Shown here piece by piece: positions 6,675 to 14,557 of a stretch of 22,724 bases of DNA. Position numbers and translations under genes: made by a program. The notes under the pieces were generated by a model. It searched no databases. It was not told the origin of the DNA and saw only the letters and a list, made by a program, of their open reading frames with translations. This stretch comes from a virus. Numbering within the stretch: position 1 is the first letter of the stretch; each line of letters opens with the position of its first letter. Location: positions 1 through 22,724 of IMG/VR virus record IMGVR_UViG_3300034374_008408; one strand, 5' to 3'.

Positions 6675-7357
6675 AAATAATAGCTGTAACACCTTTTTAT
6701 TTAAGGCCTCATATATCTAAAATATTTTGGCAAAATTGCAACGATATTAATTTAGATGTTATTGCCCTTGTTTCAGACTATGATAATAAAATTTTAGCAG
6801 AAAAAAACGCTTATAAAACTATTGAGTTACAAAACAACCCTTTAGGCCTTAAATGGCAAACAGGAATAGAAGCCTTAAAAGAAATTGAATTTGACTACTG
6901 TTTAATTATAGGGTCTGACGACATAACAAGTTTTAAATGTATTGACTTATATAAAAAGATAATAAAAGAAACAAACAGCGAATATATAGGTTTTCAAGAT
7001 GCTTTAGCAATGGATTTTAAAACTAAAAAATTCAGAAGATTTAAAGGTTATGAAGGTTTTAGGTCAGGCGAATCAATAGGGGCAAACAGATTAATTAGTA
7101 AAAGACTATTAGAATTAATTAATTATAAAGTTTTTCCTGTTGGCCGTCATAAATTTATGGACAGGCCTTTAACTGAAGCCCTAAAAAAACAAGGTATTGA
7201 AAACACTTTGATTAAACAAGGGTTAAAGCCTTACAGATTCGGATTAAAAACAAAATTAACTATTTCAAAAAACTATCATGGAAGCCCTTTTATCTATAAT
7301 GTAAATTTAAAAGGTTGGTATTCTGAAGAAGTTATAAAAATGTTATTAGAAAAATAG
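6671..7357 (+). CDS. Glycosyltransferase-like protein (GT-A fold, GT2-like)
   Basis: A 228-aa protein with GT-A features: an opening strand MKIIAVTPFY, a second strand (LDVIALVSD) and the metal-binding GSDD (81-84) after the strand YCLIIG, the place of the DxD motif. A later segment (GANRLISKRLLELI, about 137-150) resembles the acceptor half of GT2 enzymes. It probably moves a sugar from a nucleotide donor. The stop is followed by a promoter box, so it appears to close the first sugar cassette. Confidence 0.7.
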   Translation: MKIIAVTPFYLRPHISKIFWQNCNDINLDVIALVSDYDNKILAEKNAYKTIELQNNPLGLKWQTGIEALKEIEFDYCLIIGSDDITSFKCIDLYKKIIKETNSEYIGFQDALAMDFKTKKFRRFKGYEGFRSGESIGANRLISKRLLELINYKVFPVGRHKFMDRPLTEALKKQGIENTLIKQGLKPYRFGLKTKLTISKNYHGSPFIYNVNLKGWYSEEVIKMLLEK

Positions 7358-7358
7358 T

Positions 7359-7366
7359 TATATTTG
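7359..7366 (+). promoter_or_regulatory. TATATTTG -7 promoter box
   Basis: Perfect TAnnTTTG match with exactly four bases before the ATG at 7371. The 16 bases AAAATAGTTATATTTG (7351-7366) recur exactly at 9451-9466 before the tape-measure gene, suggesting the conserved part is longer than the -7 box. Confidence 0.65.
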
Positions 7367-7370
7367 CTTT

Positions 7371-7769
7371 ATGATTTCAGATTGTGGTAATTATTGGGTT
7401 AATCATAATAGCAATAAACATTTTATTGCTGGGAACAACTATATTTCTGCTACATTTTATAGAATAATTTACTTTATAACTAAAAGCGACAAATATAATA
7501 AGTCATTTTATCATAAAATAAATTTTCATTGGAAAATAGAAGCTTATATTGGGACAATTAAATTTATTAACGAACAAAAGGGGTTAAAAAGACAGTTAGA
7601 AAAGTTAAAAGAAACAAATCCTAATCATTATTATATAATTAATATAAATAATTCTATTAAACAGCATGAAGAATCTATTTTAATGGGAATAAATAAATTA
7701 AATGATGAACCAAAATATCTTCTTATTTTTAAATGGTATTATATTTTGAAAAATAAATTGAAAGTATGA
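7371..7769 (+). CDS. Hypothetical protein, aromatic- and lysine-rich
   Basis: A 132-aa protein rich in Tyr, Asn, Lys and Ile. Residues 1-60 contain NYWVNHNSNKHFIAGNNYIS; the middle (QKGLKRQLEKLKETNP) is helical and probably coiled-coil, and the end has an aromatic LLIFKWYYIL stretch. No family recognised. It follows a promoter box with a four-base gap and overlaps the next gene by ATGA, so it heads a small operon leading toward the tail chaperone genes. Confidence 0.6.
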   Translation: MISDCGNYWVNHNSNKHFIAGNNYISATFYRIIYFITKSDKYNKSFYHKINFHWKIEAYIGTIKFINEQKGLKRQLEKLKETNPNHYYIININNSIKQHEESILMGINKLNDEPKYLLIFKWYYILKNKLKV

Positions 7770-8128
7770 ACTGTGATAATTTTACAAAAACTAAACCTGT
7801 TGGAAAATGCGGGACTAAAATTTGGCTGGGAACACGCCAAAACTTAACAGGTGATGAATTGTTATTTGTTAGATATATTCTAAACGGTGATGAAGTTGAA
7901 GTTTCAACAGACCCAATTATTCAAGGTAATGACATTTTTTTAGACCTTACAGACCCTTATATTGATTTTTACAGCCAATATAATACTTATTATATTTGGT
8001 TGTCAGATTCAAACGGTTATAATTCTGACGGCCTTACAATAAGAAATAATAAAGCTGACCATGACGGTTTTATAGTTAATTTTGCAAATGTTGCAATAGG
8101 TACTGACAGGCTAATTATTGAATCATGA
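7766..8128 (+). CDS. Hypothetical protein, probable small structural component
   Basis: A 120-aa acidic protein with a beta-rich look: alternating hydrophobic strands (ELLFVRYILNGDEVEV, DIFLDLTDPYIDFY, YYIWLSDSNGY, GFIVNFANVAI) and two N-terminal cysteines (C3, C15). No family recognised. Its beta-sandwich style, tight coupling to its neighbours (ATGA overlaps on both sides) and position before the tail chaperones suggest a small virion or tail-associated protein. That is inference from context. Confidence 0.55.
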   Translation: MNCDNFTKTKPVGKCGTKIWLGTRQNLTGDELLFVRYILNGDEVEVSTDPIIQGNDIFLDLTDPYIDFYSQYNTYYIWLSDSNGYNSDGLTIRNNKADHDGFIVNFANVAIGTDRLIIES

Positions 8129-8493
8129 TAGACTTACTAATTTTAATGTTAATCAATTCATTTGTTTGTTTTGGTTTTTGGAACGCTTGTTTATATGAAG
8201 TTGAAAAAGTAAAGGTTGAAACGGGGTATTTAGAGAACTTTAAAAAACAGTATAGATATGAAGATAAAGAAATTAAGGGCGTTTTGTGGCGTTTAGAAAA
8301 GTGGGGCAAAGATAAGTTCATTTATAAAGCAATAGGCGGTTGTTTACCTTGTATGGCCTCATTACATTCTATTTTCCCATATTGGGCTTATATGTATTCA
8401 ACAAACGCTATTAATTTAAACGCTTTATTGTTTTATCCTGTTTATGTTTTAGCTTTATCAGGTGTTAACTTTTTAATTGAAAATAAATTATGA
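8125..8493 (+). CDS. Membrane protein with CxxC motif
   Basis: A 122-aa protein with a hydrophobic N-terminal segment (about 3-22), a charged cytoplasmic-type loop (about 26-68, KVKVETGYLENFKKQYRYEDKEIKG), then a GGCLPCMAS motif (about 72-80) that leads into hydrophobic aromatic stretches (about 80-90) and a final membrane segment (about 98-117). The Cys-x-x-Cys before a membrane helix resembles DUF1360-like small membrane proteins found in some phages, where the role is unknown. Two or three membrane passes also fit a holin, but no holin family motif is seen. Confidence 0.65.
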   Translation: MIDLLILMLINSFVCFGFWNACLYEVEKVKVETGYLENFKKQYRYEDKEIKGVLWRLEKWGKDKFIYKAIGGCLPCMASLHSIFPYWAYMYSTNAINLNALLFYPVYVLALSGVNFLIENKL

Positions 8494-8726
8494 TAGGTGA
8501 AGTTTTTGTGACTGACAATATTGAAGAAATTGAAAAAGCTGAAGAACTTGGATTTGAAGCGCCTGAACCTGTTTACAGGAAAACAGAAATTTTATTTGAT
8601 ATTGAGGGCGTTTATTATGCTTATATAAATGTTGACGGTAATATTAATATTAACATTCATCAAAACGTTTACACTTTAGATTTTAATAAAGAAATTTGGG
8701 GGCAACTAAAAGAAAAATTTGCTTAA
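8490..8726 (+). CDS. Hypothetical acidic protein (78 aa)
   Basis: A small acidic protein starting by ATGA overlap. It opens with a helical EEIEKAEELGFEAPEP segment, then a beta-rich part reading EILFDIEGVYYAYINVDGN. The stop is one base before the ATG of the next gene. No family is recognised. Its place just before the tail chaperone suggests a tail completion or assembly role, without direct evidence. Confidence 0.55.
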   Translation: MIGEVFVTDNIEEIEKAEELGFEAPEPVYRKTEILFDIEGVYYAYINVDGNININIHQNVYTLDFNKEIWGQLKEKFA

Positions 8727-8727
8727 T

Positions 8728-9351
8728 ATGAAATACCTAAGAAACTTTTATTATTGGATTAAGTTTTTATTTACTGATCCTGAAAAAGTAACAATTCACC
8801 CGCGTTACAATATGCACCTTAAATACGGTTTTAGTTGTGGGGGTAAACATTATTATAGGTGTTTACATGATTACGATATTAGGGAAAACAGGTTTAGATA
8901 TTTAAGAACCTATTATCAAGAAGTACAAAACAAATTAACGTCACAGGATATAAACGCTTTTTGTGATAAAGCAATGGAAGAAATAAACAATGGTAAACCA
9001 ATTGATGCGGGTAAAATATTGGACGAAATGAAATACAGGTCAACGTGGTTATTTGAGCCAACCAGCCTTTTTAAATACGCTTCAGTTATATATTTCGACC
9101 TTTCTGAAAATATTGAAGACTATGATGTTATATATAATCAGGATAAGATAAAACTTTGGAGTAAAAAAAAAGGGGTGTTGAGAATGTTCTTACAGGAATT
9201 GATGACAGGGTTGGACGAGTTATTGAGCTTATCGAAAAACGATTTTCAGTATTATATGGAAAGGCTTCAGGAGGCAAAAGAGAAACAACAGAAATTAATT
9301 TACAACAAAGAAAACTTAAAAAACAACGAATTGACAGACGTAACGATTTAA
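8728..9351 (+). CDS. Probable tail assembly chaperone (gpG-like, 0-frame product)
   Basis: A 207-aa protein directly upstream of the tape-measure gene, the place held by tail assembly chaperones (lambda gpG and its relatives). I chose the ATG at 8728, one base after the upstream stop, over an in-frame TTG at 8719. The body is mixed helical (residues 60-110: YYQEVQNKLTSQDINAFCDK, then GKILDEMKYR). From residue 146 it enters an A9 run that can shift a ribosome into the -1 frame. After that the 0-frame continues 60 codons with a helical, Gln/Lys-rich end. No direct family motif; the call comes from position plus the frameshift signal. Confidence 0.65.
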   Translation: MKYLRNFYYWIKFLFTDPEKVTIHPRYNMHLKYGFSCGGKHYYRCLHDYDIRENRFRYLRTYYQEVQNKLTSQDINAFCDKAMEEINNGKPIDAGKILDEMKYRSTWLFEPTSLFKYASVIYFDLSENIEDYDVIYNQDKIKLWSKKKGVLRMFLQELMTGLDELLSLSKNDFQYYMERLQEAKEKQQKLIYNKENLKNNELTDVTI

Positions 9352-9449
9352 GACTTTGTAAAGGCGATTTAACTAAATTAAAAGACTTAAAAAGCCTATC
9401 TACATACGAATATCATGAATTATTAGAGTATTTAGACCAAAAAAATTAA
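8728..9449 (+). CDS. Frameshifted tail assembly chaperone (gpGT-like fusion)
   Basis: A -1 slip in the A9 run at 9163-9171 would join the first ~148 codons to a second frame of about 92 codons that ends with the TAA at 9447-9449. In the -1 frame a TAA (9162-9164) lies right before the run, and no ATG, GTG or TTG occurs inside, so the frame cannot be started by itself. The product is about 240 aa with a basic extension (LQQRKLKKQRIDRRNDL) ending in YEYHELLEYLDQKN. In siphoviruses the short and long products act together to chaperone the tape measure before the tail tube forms. It has not been tested here; an indel in the homopolymer would produce the same picture. Confidence 0.7.
9163..9172 (+). 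promoter_or_regulatory. Slippery site for -1 ribosomal frameshift (A9-G)
   Basis: Nine A followed by GGGG. In the 0-frame the codons are AAA AAA AAA GGG, which offers the A-AAA-AAA type heptamer with full re-pairing after a one-base slip. The -1 frame opens just at this run. Confidence 0.75.
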
Positions 9450-9458
9450 TAAAATAGT

Positions 9459-9466
9459 TATATTTG
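9459..9466 (+). promoter_or_regulatory. TATATTTG -7 promoter box of the tail operon
   Basis: Perfect TAnnTTTG match, 45 bases before the tape-measure ATG. It is preceded by the same eight bases as the box at 7359. The leader can fold a hairpin with stem TTTAG/CTAAA (9481-9485 with 9490-9494, loop CTAC). Confidence 0.65.
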
Positions 9467-9511
9467 TGTTTATTGAGGTCTTTAGCTACCTAAAAGCAAA
9501 TATTAATTAAT

Positions 9512-11947
9512 ATGGCTGGTACAGTTAAGGACGTAACTATTGACATTAAGGTTAAATCTAACCTAAAACAAGCTGAAAAGGGTTTTGACGACCTAAATAA
9601 AAACGTTGATAATACTACTAAGAACGTTGAAGGCAATATGTCCAAAATGGACAATTCAATTAAAAAGTTTGGAGCAACATTAATAGGGGCTTTTGCAATT
9701 AAAGAAGTTGTTGGCGATGCTGTTAGACGAATAACAGAATTTGAACAGTCAATTGCTAATTTAGGGGCTATTACAGGCGCTTCAGGTGGTGATTTAAAGA
9801 AGTTTGAAAAAGCTGTTTTACAAGTTTCAGCAAATACAGGTAAAGGGGCTTCAGATATTGCTAAGGCCTTTCAATTGGTAGGGTCTGCAAAACCTGAATT
9901 ACTTTCTTCAGCCCAAGCTTTAGGGGCTGTAACTGAACAGGCTGTAATATTATCACAGGCGGGGGGCTTAGAAGTTCCAGCAGCAGCCGAAGCACTTACA
10001 AAAGCTATGAATCAATTTGGTGTTGGAGCTGAAGAAGCGGCCAATTTCACAGATATATTAGCAACATCACAACAAAAAGGAACGGCAACAATTGCACAGT
10101 TAAGCGAATCATTAAAAAACGTTGGGGCGGTTGCCAATTCAGCGGGGTTAAATTTTCAAGAAACAAACGCGGCCTTACAGGCTTTGGCAAAAGGCGGATT
10201 GTCGGGTGCTGAAGCTGGAACAGGTTTAAGGGGTGTTTTATTAAAATTGCAAAAAGAAGGAATTGGATTTGTTGACGGTCAATTTGATATAAACGAAGCC
10301 TTAACACAAACTTCAGAAAAATTTGCTTCAATTAAAGATCCAGCCGAATTAGCAACATTAAAATCAAAATTATTTGGTACTGAAAACGTCAAAACTATTG
10401 ACACTTTGTTAGCGCAACAGGACGTTTTAGTTGATTTAAACGGTAATTTATTAGAACATGGCAACGCCTTAGAACAAGCCGAAGTTGTTACAAGTACATT
10501 CAAAGGTGAACAAGAAAAACTTGACGCGGCTTATGGACGTGTAATTTTACAACTTGAAAACGGTAACGGCCAACTTTCAACAGCTGCAAAAAATTATATA
10601 GTAGCAACAACAAATTTATTAGGATTTATTGAAGCACTTGAAAAGGGTGAAGGTGTTATGGCGGCTTTAAATAAAATTGGGGCTGACTTTGCTGTTAATT
10701 TGGGTATAATGTCAAAAGATTCGTCTGACTTTACAGAAACTTTAGCAAATAACGCTGTAAACTTACAAGTATTAAAGGAAAAACTTGAATCAGGTGAAAT
10801 TTCACAGAAAAAATATAATTGGGCTGTTAAAAATCTACTAAATGGATATAAGCCTTTAAACAAAGTTACTGAAGAAAACACAGCAATTGTTGAAGAAAAC
10901 ACAGAAGTTGTTGAAGAAAATTCAGGCGCTGTTGGGGTAAATGCAAATTCAATTAAAGGATATGAAGAAAGGATAAAAGCATTAAATGAAACTTTATCAA
11001 CAACAGATTTAGGTTCAGATAAGTTTTTTGAAACAAAAAGACGTATTTCAGAATTAAAAGACGAATTAGGGGCTTTAAAAGCTGGGTTGAGTCCTGAAGA
11101 TTTAGGCGAAACAATTGACCCCGTTAAAAGTTTAGGATTAGACAACGAAACAATTGAAAAAATTGGTGAAGGTGAAAAGAAAAAGACAGAAGTAATTGTT
11201 GAGGAAATGAAGGAACGAAACGCGAAGAAAAGAGAAGAAACAGCCGCAGACTTTGCCATGAATTTAGAAATGGAAAGGGCTTTTTCAGAAGCAAAAATTG
11301 AATTGGACCAACAAAATATGTTATCAGTTTTAGACTTAGCCGCTGCGGTTGCTTCAGCTGCGGGTGATAGTCAAGAAGCACAAATTGCCGCTTTAACATT
11401 TCAGAAATTAGCTGCTTTTGCAAGTATTGTAATTAATACACAAACAGCAATTGCAGCCGCAACAGCACCCCCGCCAATTGGTTTAGGTCCTATTTTGGGA
11501 GCTGGTTTAGTACCTGGATTAATAGCAAGGGGGGCAATTCAAGGCGGTATTGTTTTAGCAACAGCAATACCACAATTACAAAGTATTACACAGTCTAAAA
11601 AATTAAAGGACGGTGAAGTATTAATTGACGGTCCAGGAACAGAAACAAGTGACTCAATACCCGCTTTATTATCACGAAATGAATCTGTAATTAATGCAAA
11701 GAGTTCTAAGAAACACGCGGGGGCGTTAAGGGCTATAAATGACGACAGATTTGAACAATGGTTAGAATCTAAAGTAATGAATCAGTTACTTTATAGAGAA
11801 GTTAAAAAACAAATTTCTTCAGGATCTAAAAAGACAAATGAAGTTAGTTTTCCTGACGGTTTTAGGGTTACAAATCCTAATTCAATTTCAGGACCTATTG
11901 CAGAAGCTTTAAATGAACAAACTTTTTTAAATAGAAATAGTTATTAA
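9512..11947 (+). CDS. Tail tape measure protein (TP901 type)
   Basis: An 811-aa protein that sets tail length and later passes into the host with the genome. Residues ~60-340 match the TP901-type core: an Ala/Gly-rich helical region with TEFEQSIANLGAITGASGGD, ANTGKGASDIAKAF, FTDILATSQQKGTATIAQLS and GGLSGAEAGTGLRGVL. A coiled linker with a tandem V-E-E-N repeat (about 453-470, TEENTAIVEENTEVVEEN) follows. A hydrophobic Ala/Gly/Ile-rich stretch (about 630-690) could insert into the membrane during DNA ejection. The end (KDGEVLIDGPGTETSDSIPA) is a common C-terminal motif of these proteins. By the usual ~1.5 angstrom per residue rule, the tail would be around 120 nm (inference). The stop overlaps the next ATG (TAATG). 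Confidence 0.9.
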   Translation: MAGTVKDVTIDIKVKSNLKQAEKGFDDLNKNVDNTTKNVEGNMSKMDNSIKKFGATLIGAFAIKEVVGDAVRRITEFEQSIANLGAITGASGGDLKKFEKAVLQVSANTGKGASDIAKAFQLVGSAKPELLSSAQALGAVTEQAVILSQAGGLEVPAAAEALTKAMNQFGVGAEEAANFTDILATSQQKGTATIAQLSESLKNVGAVANSAGLNFQETNAALQALAKGGLSGAEAGTGLRGVLLKLQKEGIGFVDGQFDINEALTQTSEKFASIKDPAELATLKSKLFGTENVKTIDTLLAQQDVLVDLNGNLLEHGNALEQAEVVTSTFKGEQEKLDAAYGRVILQLENGNGQLSTAAKNYIVATTNLLGFIEALEKGEGVMAALNKIGADFAVNLGIMSKDSSDFTETLANNAVNLQVLKEKLESGEISQKKYNWAVKNLLNGYKPLNKVTEENTAIVEENTEVVEENSGAVGVNANSIKGYEERIKALNETLSTTDLGSDKFFETKRRISELKDELGALKAGLSPEDLGETIDPVKSLGLDNETIEKIGEGEKKKTEVIVEEMKERNAKKREETAADFAMNLEMERAFSEAKIELDQQNMLSVLDLAAAVASAAGDSQEAQIAALTFQKLAAFASIVINTQTAIAAATAPPPIGLGPILGAGLVPGLIARGAIQGGIVLATAIPQLQSITQSKKLKDGEVLIDGPGTETSDSIPALLSRNESVINAKSSKKHAGALRAINDDRFEQWLESKVMNQLLYREVKKQISSGSKKTNEVSFPDGFRVTNPNSISGPIAEALNEQTFLNRNSY

Positions 11948-14553
11948 TGGGGTTAAGAATTACATTAGATACGACACAATTAAATGACCTTCCTAAAGGT
12001 TGGGAAAAGGCAAAATATAAGTCAAAACGTGACCCAAAAATTAAGGGTTTATTTACTATTTATGTAACTGATTTACAATTTTGGGGTGACGGGTTCGACT
12101 ATATTGACGGGGTAATGTCTGCAAATTATTGTCAAACGATTGAAGTAACAATTGAATCAGATGACTGTCAGGCTGGAAATTGGGTTACTGAATTTAATGG
12201 AATTATTAAGCTAACAGAAATAACAAAGTTAGATATTGACCAAAGAATTATAACAACAAAAATATTTGACGAATCTTTTGGGGCGCGAATAAGCAATAAT
12301 AAAAGTTTAAAGGCCTTAGTAAATGTTGGCACTTCAAAAAATGGCGAATCAATAACGCCTGTAACTTATGAAGACGTTTTTGTATTTGACCCAACAGCAA
12401 ATTTTGCAACATACGAAGCAACAGCGCGTCAAATGTTTAGGGCGTGGAATTGTTTTCATTTTATAATTCAATATATTACAGACGGTGAAGTTGATTTTAT
12501 TTCAGATTATTTTGACGTTGGGGGCGAAGGTTATAACACATTTATTACAAACGGTTCAGAGTTAAGAAAAGGCAACGGCAACGGTACACAATTAGAAATA
12601 AGTTTTAAAACATTATTTGCAGAATTAGACAAAAAATATAATTTATCTTTTGCTGTTGAGCCAAACCCGTCAACTTATACAAACCCTTACAGGGTCAGAG
12701 TTGAACCAACTTCATATTTTGAACAGGATGACGCGCAAATTCAATTAGATAACATTAGGGGTATTGATTTAGACTTTAACAAAGAGGCTTTATATTCTGA
12801 CATTAATATTGGTTCAGATAATTTTAATGATGACGTTGCTTTTTCATACCCGCCTTTAAATTTTAAAACTTTTAGAGAAGAAAATTACACAATATTAGGA
12901 CAATGTAATGTTGACAATACGCTTGACCTTGTTTCAAATTGGATAATAGACACAAATGTTATTGAAGACATTGTTGTTAATTCAGTTTCGAAATATGATG
13001 ATAAAAACGCTATTGTTATGACTGACGACAATAACAAAGCTTTAAAATCTAAGCCCTATGGCGAACCCCTTTCAATTGGTGTTACTTCAGGTCTTACTTC
13101 AGCAAACAAACTAATAAGAACAACAGGAAGTTTTATTACTGACGGTGTTTCAATTGGCGATATGGCCGTAAATCTTGACACAGGGTTAAAAACAAATGTT
13201 ACTTCAATTGATTCAGCTTTACAATTAGGGGTCACAGATGATTATTTTTCTTTAGGTAGTGAAAATTTTATTGTAAAAGACGGTCCTTTTGCTTATAATC
13301 AACCTTTAAATAATTATAATGTAGTAAGTAGGTATTTGGGCGGGTTGCCTAATTCAGTTGTTAAATACCTTTCAACTTCGTCTTCTGCTAATTTTTGGGC
13401 TAAAATTACTTCAAGTGTTGTTGATACTGTTTATCCCGCGACAATTTCGCCTGTTGAATATGATGACGATTCAACCCCGCCATTTTTTGACGATGGCAAT
13501 AATTACGATACTTCAGGTTTTTATTATGACGTTCCTAATTCGGGTTTATACGGGTTTTTAGCAACGGCTGTATTTAAATTAAACGGTCAATTAGACACAA
13601 CTTCATTAATTGTAAACGGTGACTTTAGCGCAACCCCAGCTTCAACAGGTTGGTCTTATTGGCAATCAGGCGCAAATATAACAAACTTACAAGGTTACAC
13701 TCACACTTTTGGCGGTGCTGGAATAAACAACTTATTTTTAAGAAGTAATTCTATAAACTTTCAAGCTAATAGAATTTATATATTACAGTTTAATTGTGTT
13801 GTTGATTGTGGCGCTATAAGAATTAATTCTCCTTTTGCTTCAGGTGACACTTATGTTACAACTTCAGGCCTTAAAACAGTTGTAATTGATTTAACAAATA
13901 TTGGTAATTTATCTTTACCTACTAATTTTGAATTTAGATTTGAATATGTAACAGGCCAAACAGGTTTTTGTTTTAATAATTCAAAAGTTCAAATTGATAG
14001 CGTTGAAATATACGCAACCCCAAAATTTGAAATTACTCAAACAATAGAAAGACGAAGTTCAGCAAATGTTTTATTACAAAGCTTTACAACTTCTTATGAA
14101 AAGGTTTTTGGTTTAAATCAGGTCCAGGACATAGATTATTACGAAGCGCAAAATACATTTTCAATATTTAAAAATGAAAGGGTAAGGGTTAAAATAGAAA
14201 TAAACGGGGTTACAGGGTCTAATTTGCAAAGTGAATTATTACCTGTTATGATTACGGGGGCTTTTAGTGATCCTGAATATACAAGTTTAAAAACTATTTC
14301 AGTTGATGACGGTGGGGGCGACATTTTACCTGTAAATCCAAATGATTTTCCTATATATAAATATGAATTTAAAAAGGCCTTAACATTTGAACAATGGAAA
14401 TTATTAAAAGACGACCCTAAAAGTGCTGTTTTGTTTTCAAATACTGAAAATAATCACCTTTTTGGTTGGCGTAATTCAATAGAATATGATAGAAGGACTT
14501 CAGAAACGTCTTTTGTATTAAGAAGTAAAAAGAAAATAAACACAAATTGTTAA
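11947..14553 (+). CDS. Large tail/baseplate protein with carbohydrate-binding-like module
   Basis: An 868-aa protein right after the tape measure, the place of the distal-tail or baseplate hub proteins. The N-terminal ~150 residues are beta-rich (FTIYVTDLQFWGDGFDYIDG, TIEVTIESDDC, then KIFDESFGARISNNKS). Residues ~384-441 carry a small beta module also found in the next protein. Residues ~554-690 (LIVNGDFSATPASTGWSYWQ onward) look like a jelly-roll carbohydrate-binding module: an NGDFS start, a GW, and a VQIDSVEIY last strand, as in CBM4/9-like domains. A further beta-rich C-terminal part includes PVNPNDFPIYKYEF. It probably contributes to host-surface recognition. No exact family is recognised; the structural role comes from size, composition and position. 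Confidence 0.65.
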   Translation: MGLRITLDTTQLNDLPKGWEKAKYKSKRDPKIKGLFTIYVTDLQFWGDGFDYIDGVMSANYCQTIEVTIESDDCQAGNWVTEFNGIIKLTEITKLDIDQRIITTKIFDESFGARISNNKSLKALVNVGTSKNGESITPVTYEDVFVFDPTANFATYEATARQMFRAWNCFHFIIQYITDGEVDFISDYFDVGGEGYNTFITNGSELRKGNGNGTQLEISFKTLFAELDKKYNLSFAVEPNPSTYTNPYRVRVEPTSYFEQDDAQIQLDNIRGIDLDFNKEALYSDINIGSDNFNDDVAFSYPPLNFKTFREENYTILGQCNVDNTLDLVSNWIIDTNVIEDIVVNSVSKYDDKNAIVMTDDNNKALKSKPYGEPLSIGVTSGLTSANKLIRTTGSFITDGVSIGDMAVNLDTGLKTNVTSIDSALQLGVTDDYFSLGSENFIVKDGPFAYNQPLNNYNVVSRYLGGLPNSVVKYLSTSSSANFWAKITSSVVDTVYPATISPVEYDDDSTPPFFDDGNNYDTSGFYYDVPNSGLYGFLATAVFKLNGQLDTTSLIVNGDFSATPASTGWSYWQSGANITNLQGYTHTFGGAGINNLFLRSNSINFQANRIYILQFNCVVDCGAIRINSPFASGDTYVTTSGLKTVVIDLTNIGNLSLPTNFEFRFEYVTGQTGFCFNNSKVQIDSVEIYATPKFEITQTIERRSSANVLLQSFTTSYEKVFGLNQVQDIDYYEAQNTFSIFKNERVRVKIEINGVTGSNLQSELLPVMITGAFSDPEYTSLKTISVDDGGGDILPVNPNDFPIYKYEFKKALTFEQWKLLKDDPKSAVLFSNTENNHLFGWRNSIEYDRRTSETSFVLRSKKKINTNC

Positions 14554-14557
14554 AAAT

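Noticed and set aside
7482-7500. Minus-strand promoter box (CAAATATA) inside the 7371 gene
   Set aside because: One chance match in AT-rich coding DNA with no minus-strand gene beyond it.
8719-8727. TTG start for the tail chaperone
   Set aside because: The in-frame ATG at 8728 lies one base after the upstream stop and fits the gene spacing of the window better.
10047-11423. Several minus-strand ORFs inside the tape-measure gene (up to 221 aa)
   Set aside because: They are shadows of a clear + strand gene in a region of strong codon bias; low-complexity Ser/Phe-rich translations, no promoters, and no minus-strand gene elsewhere.
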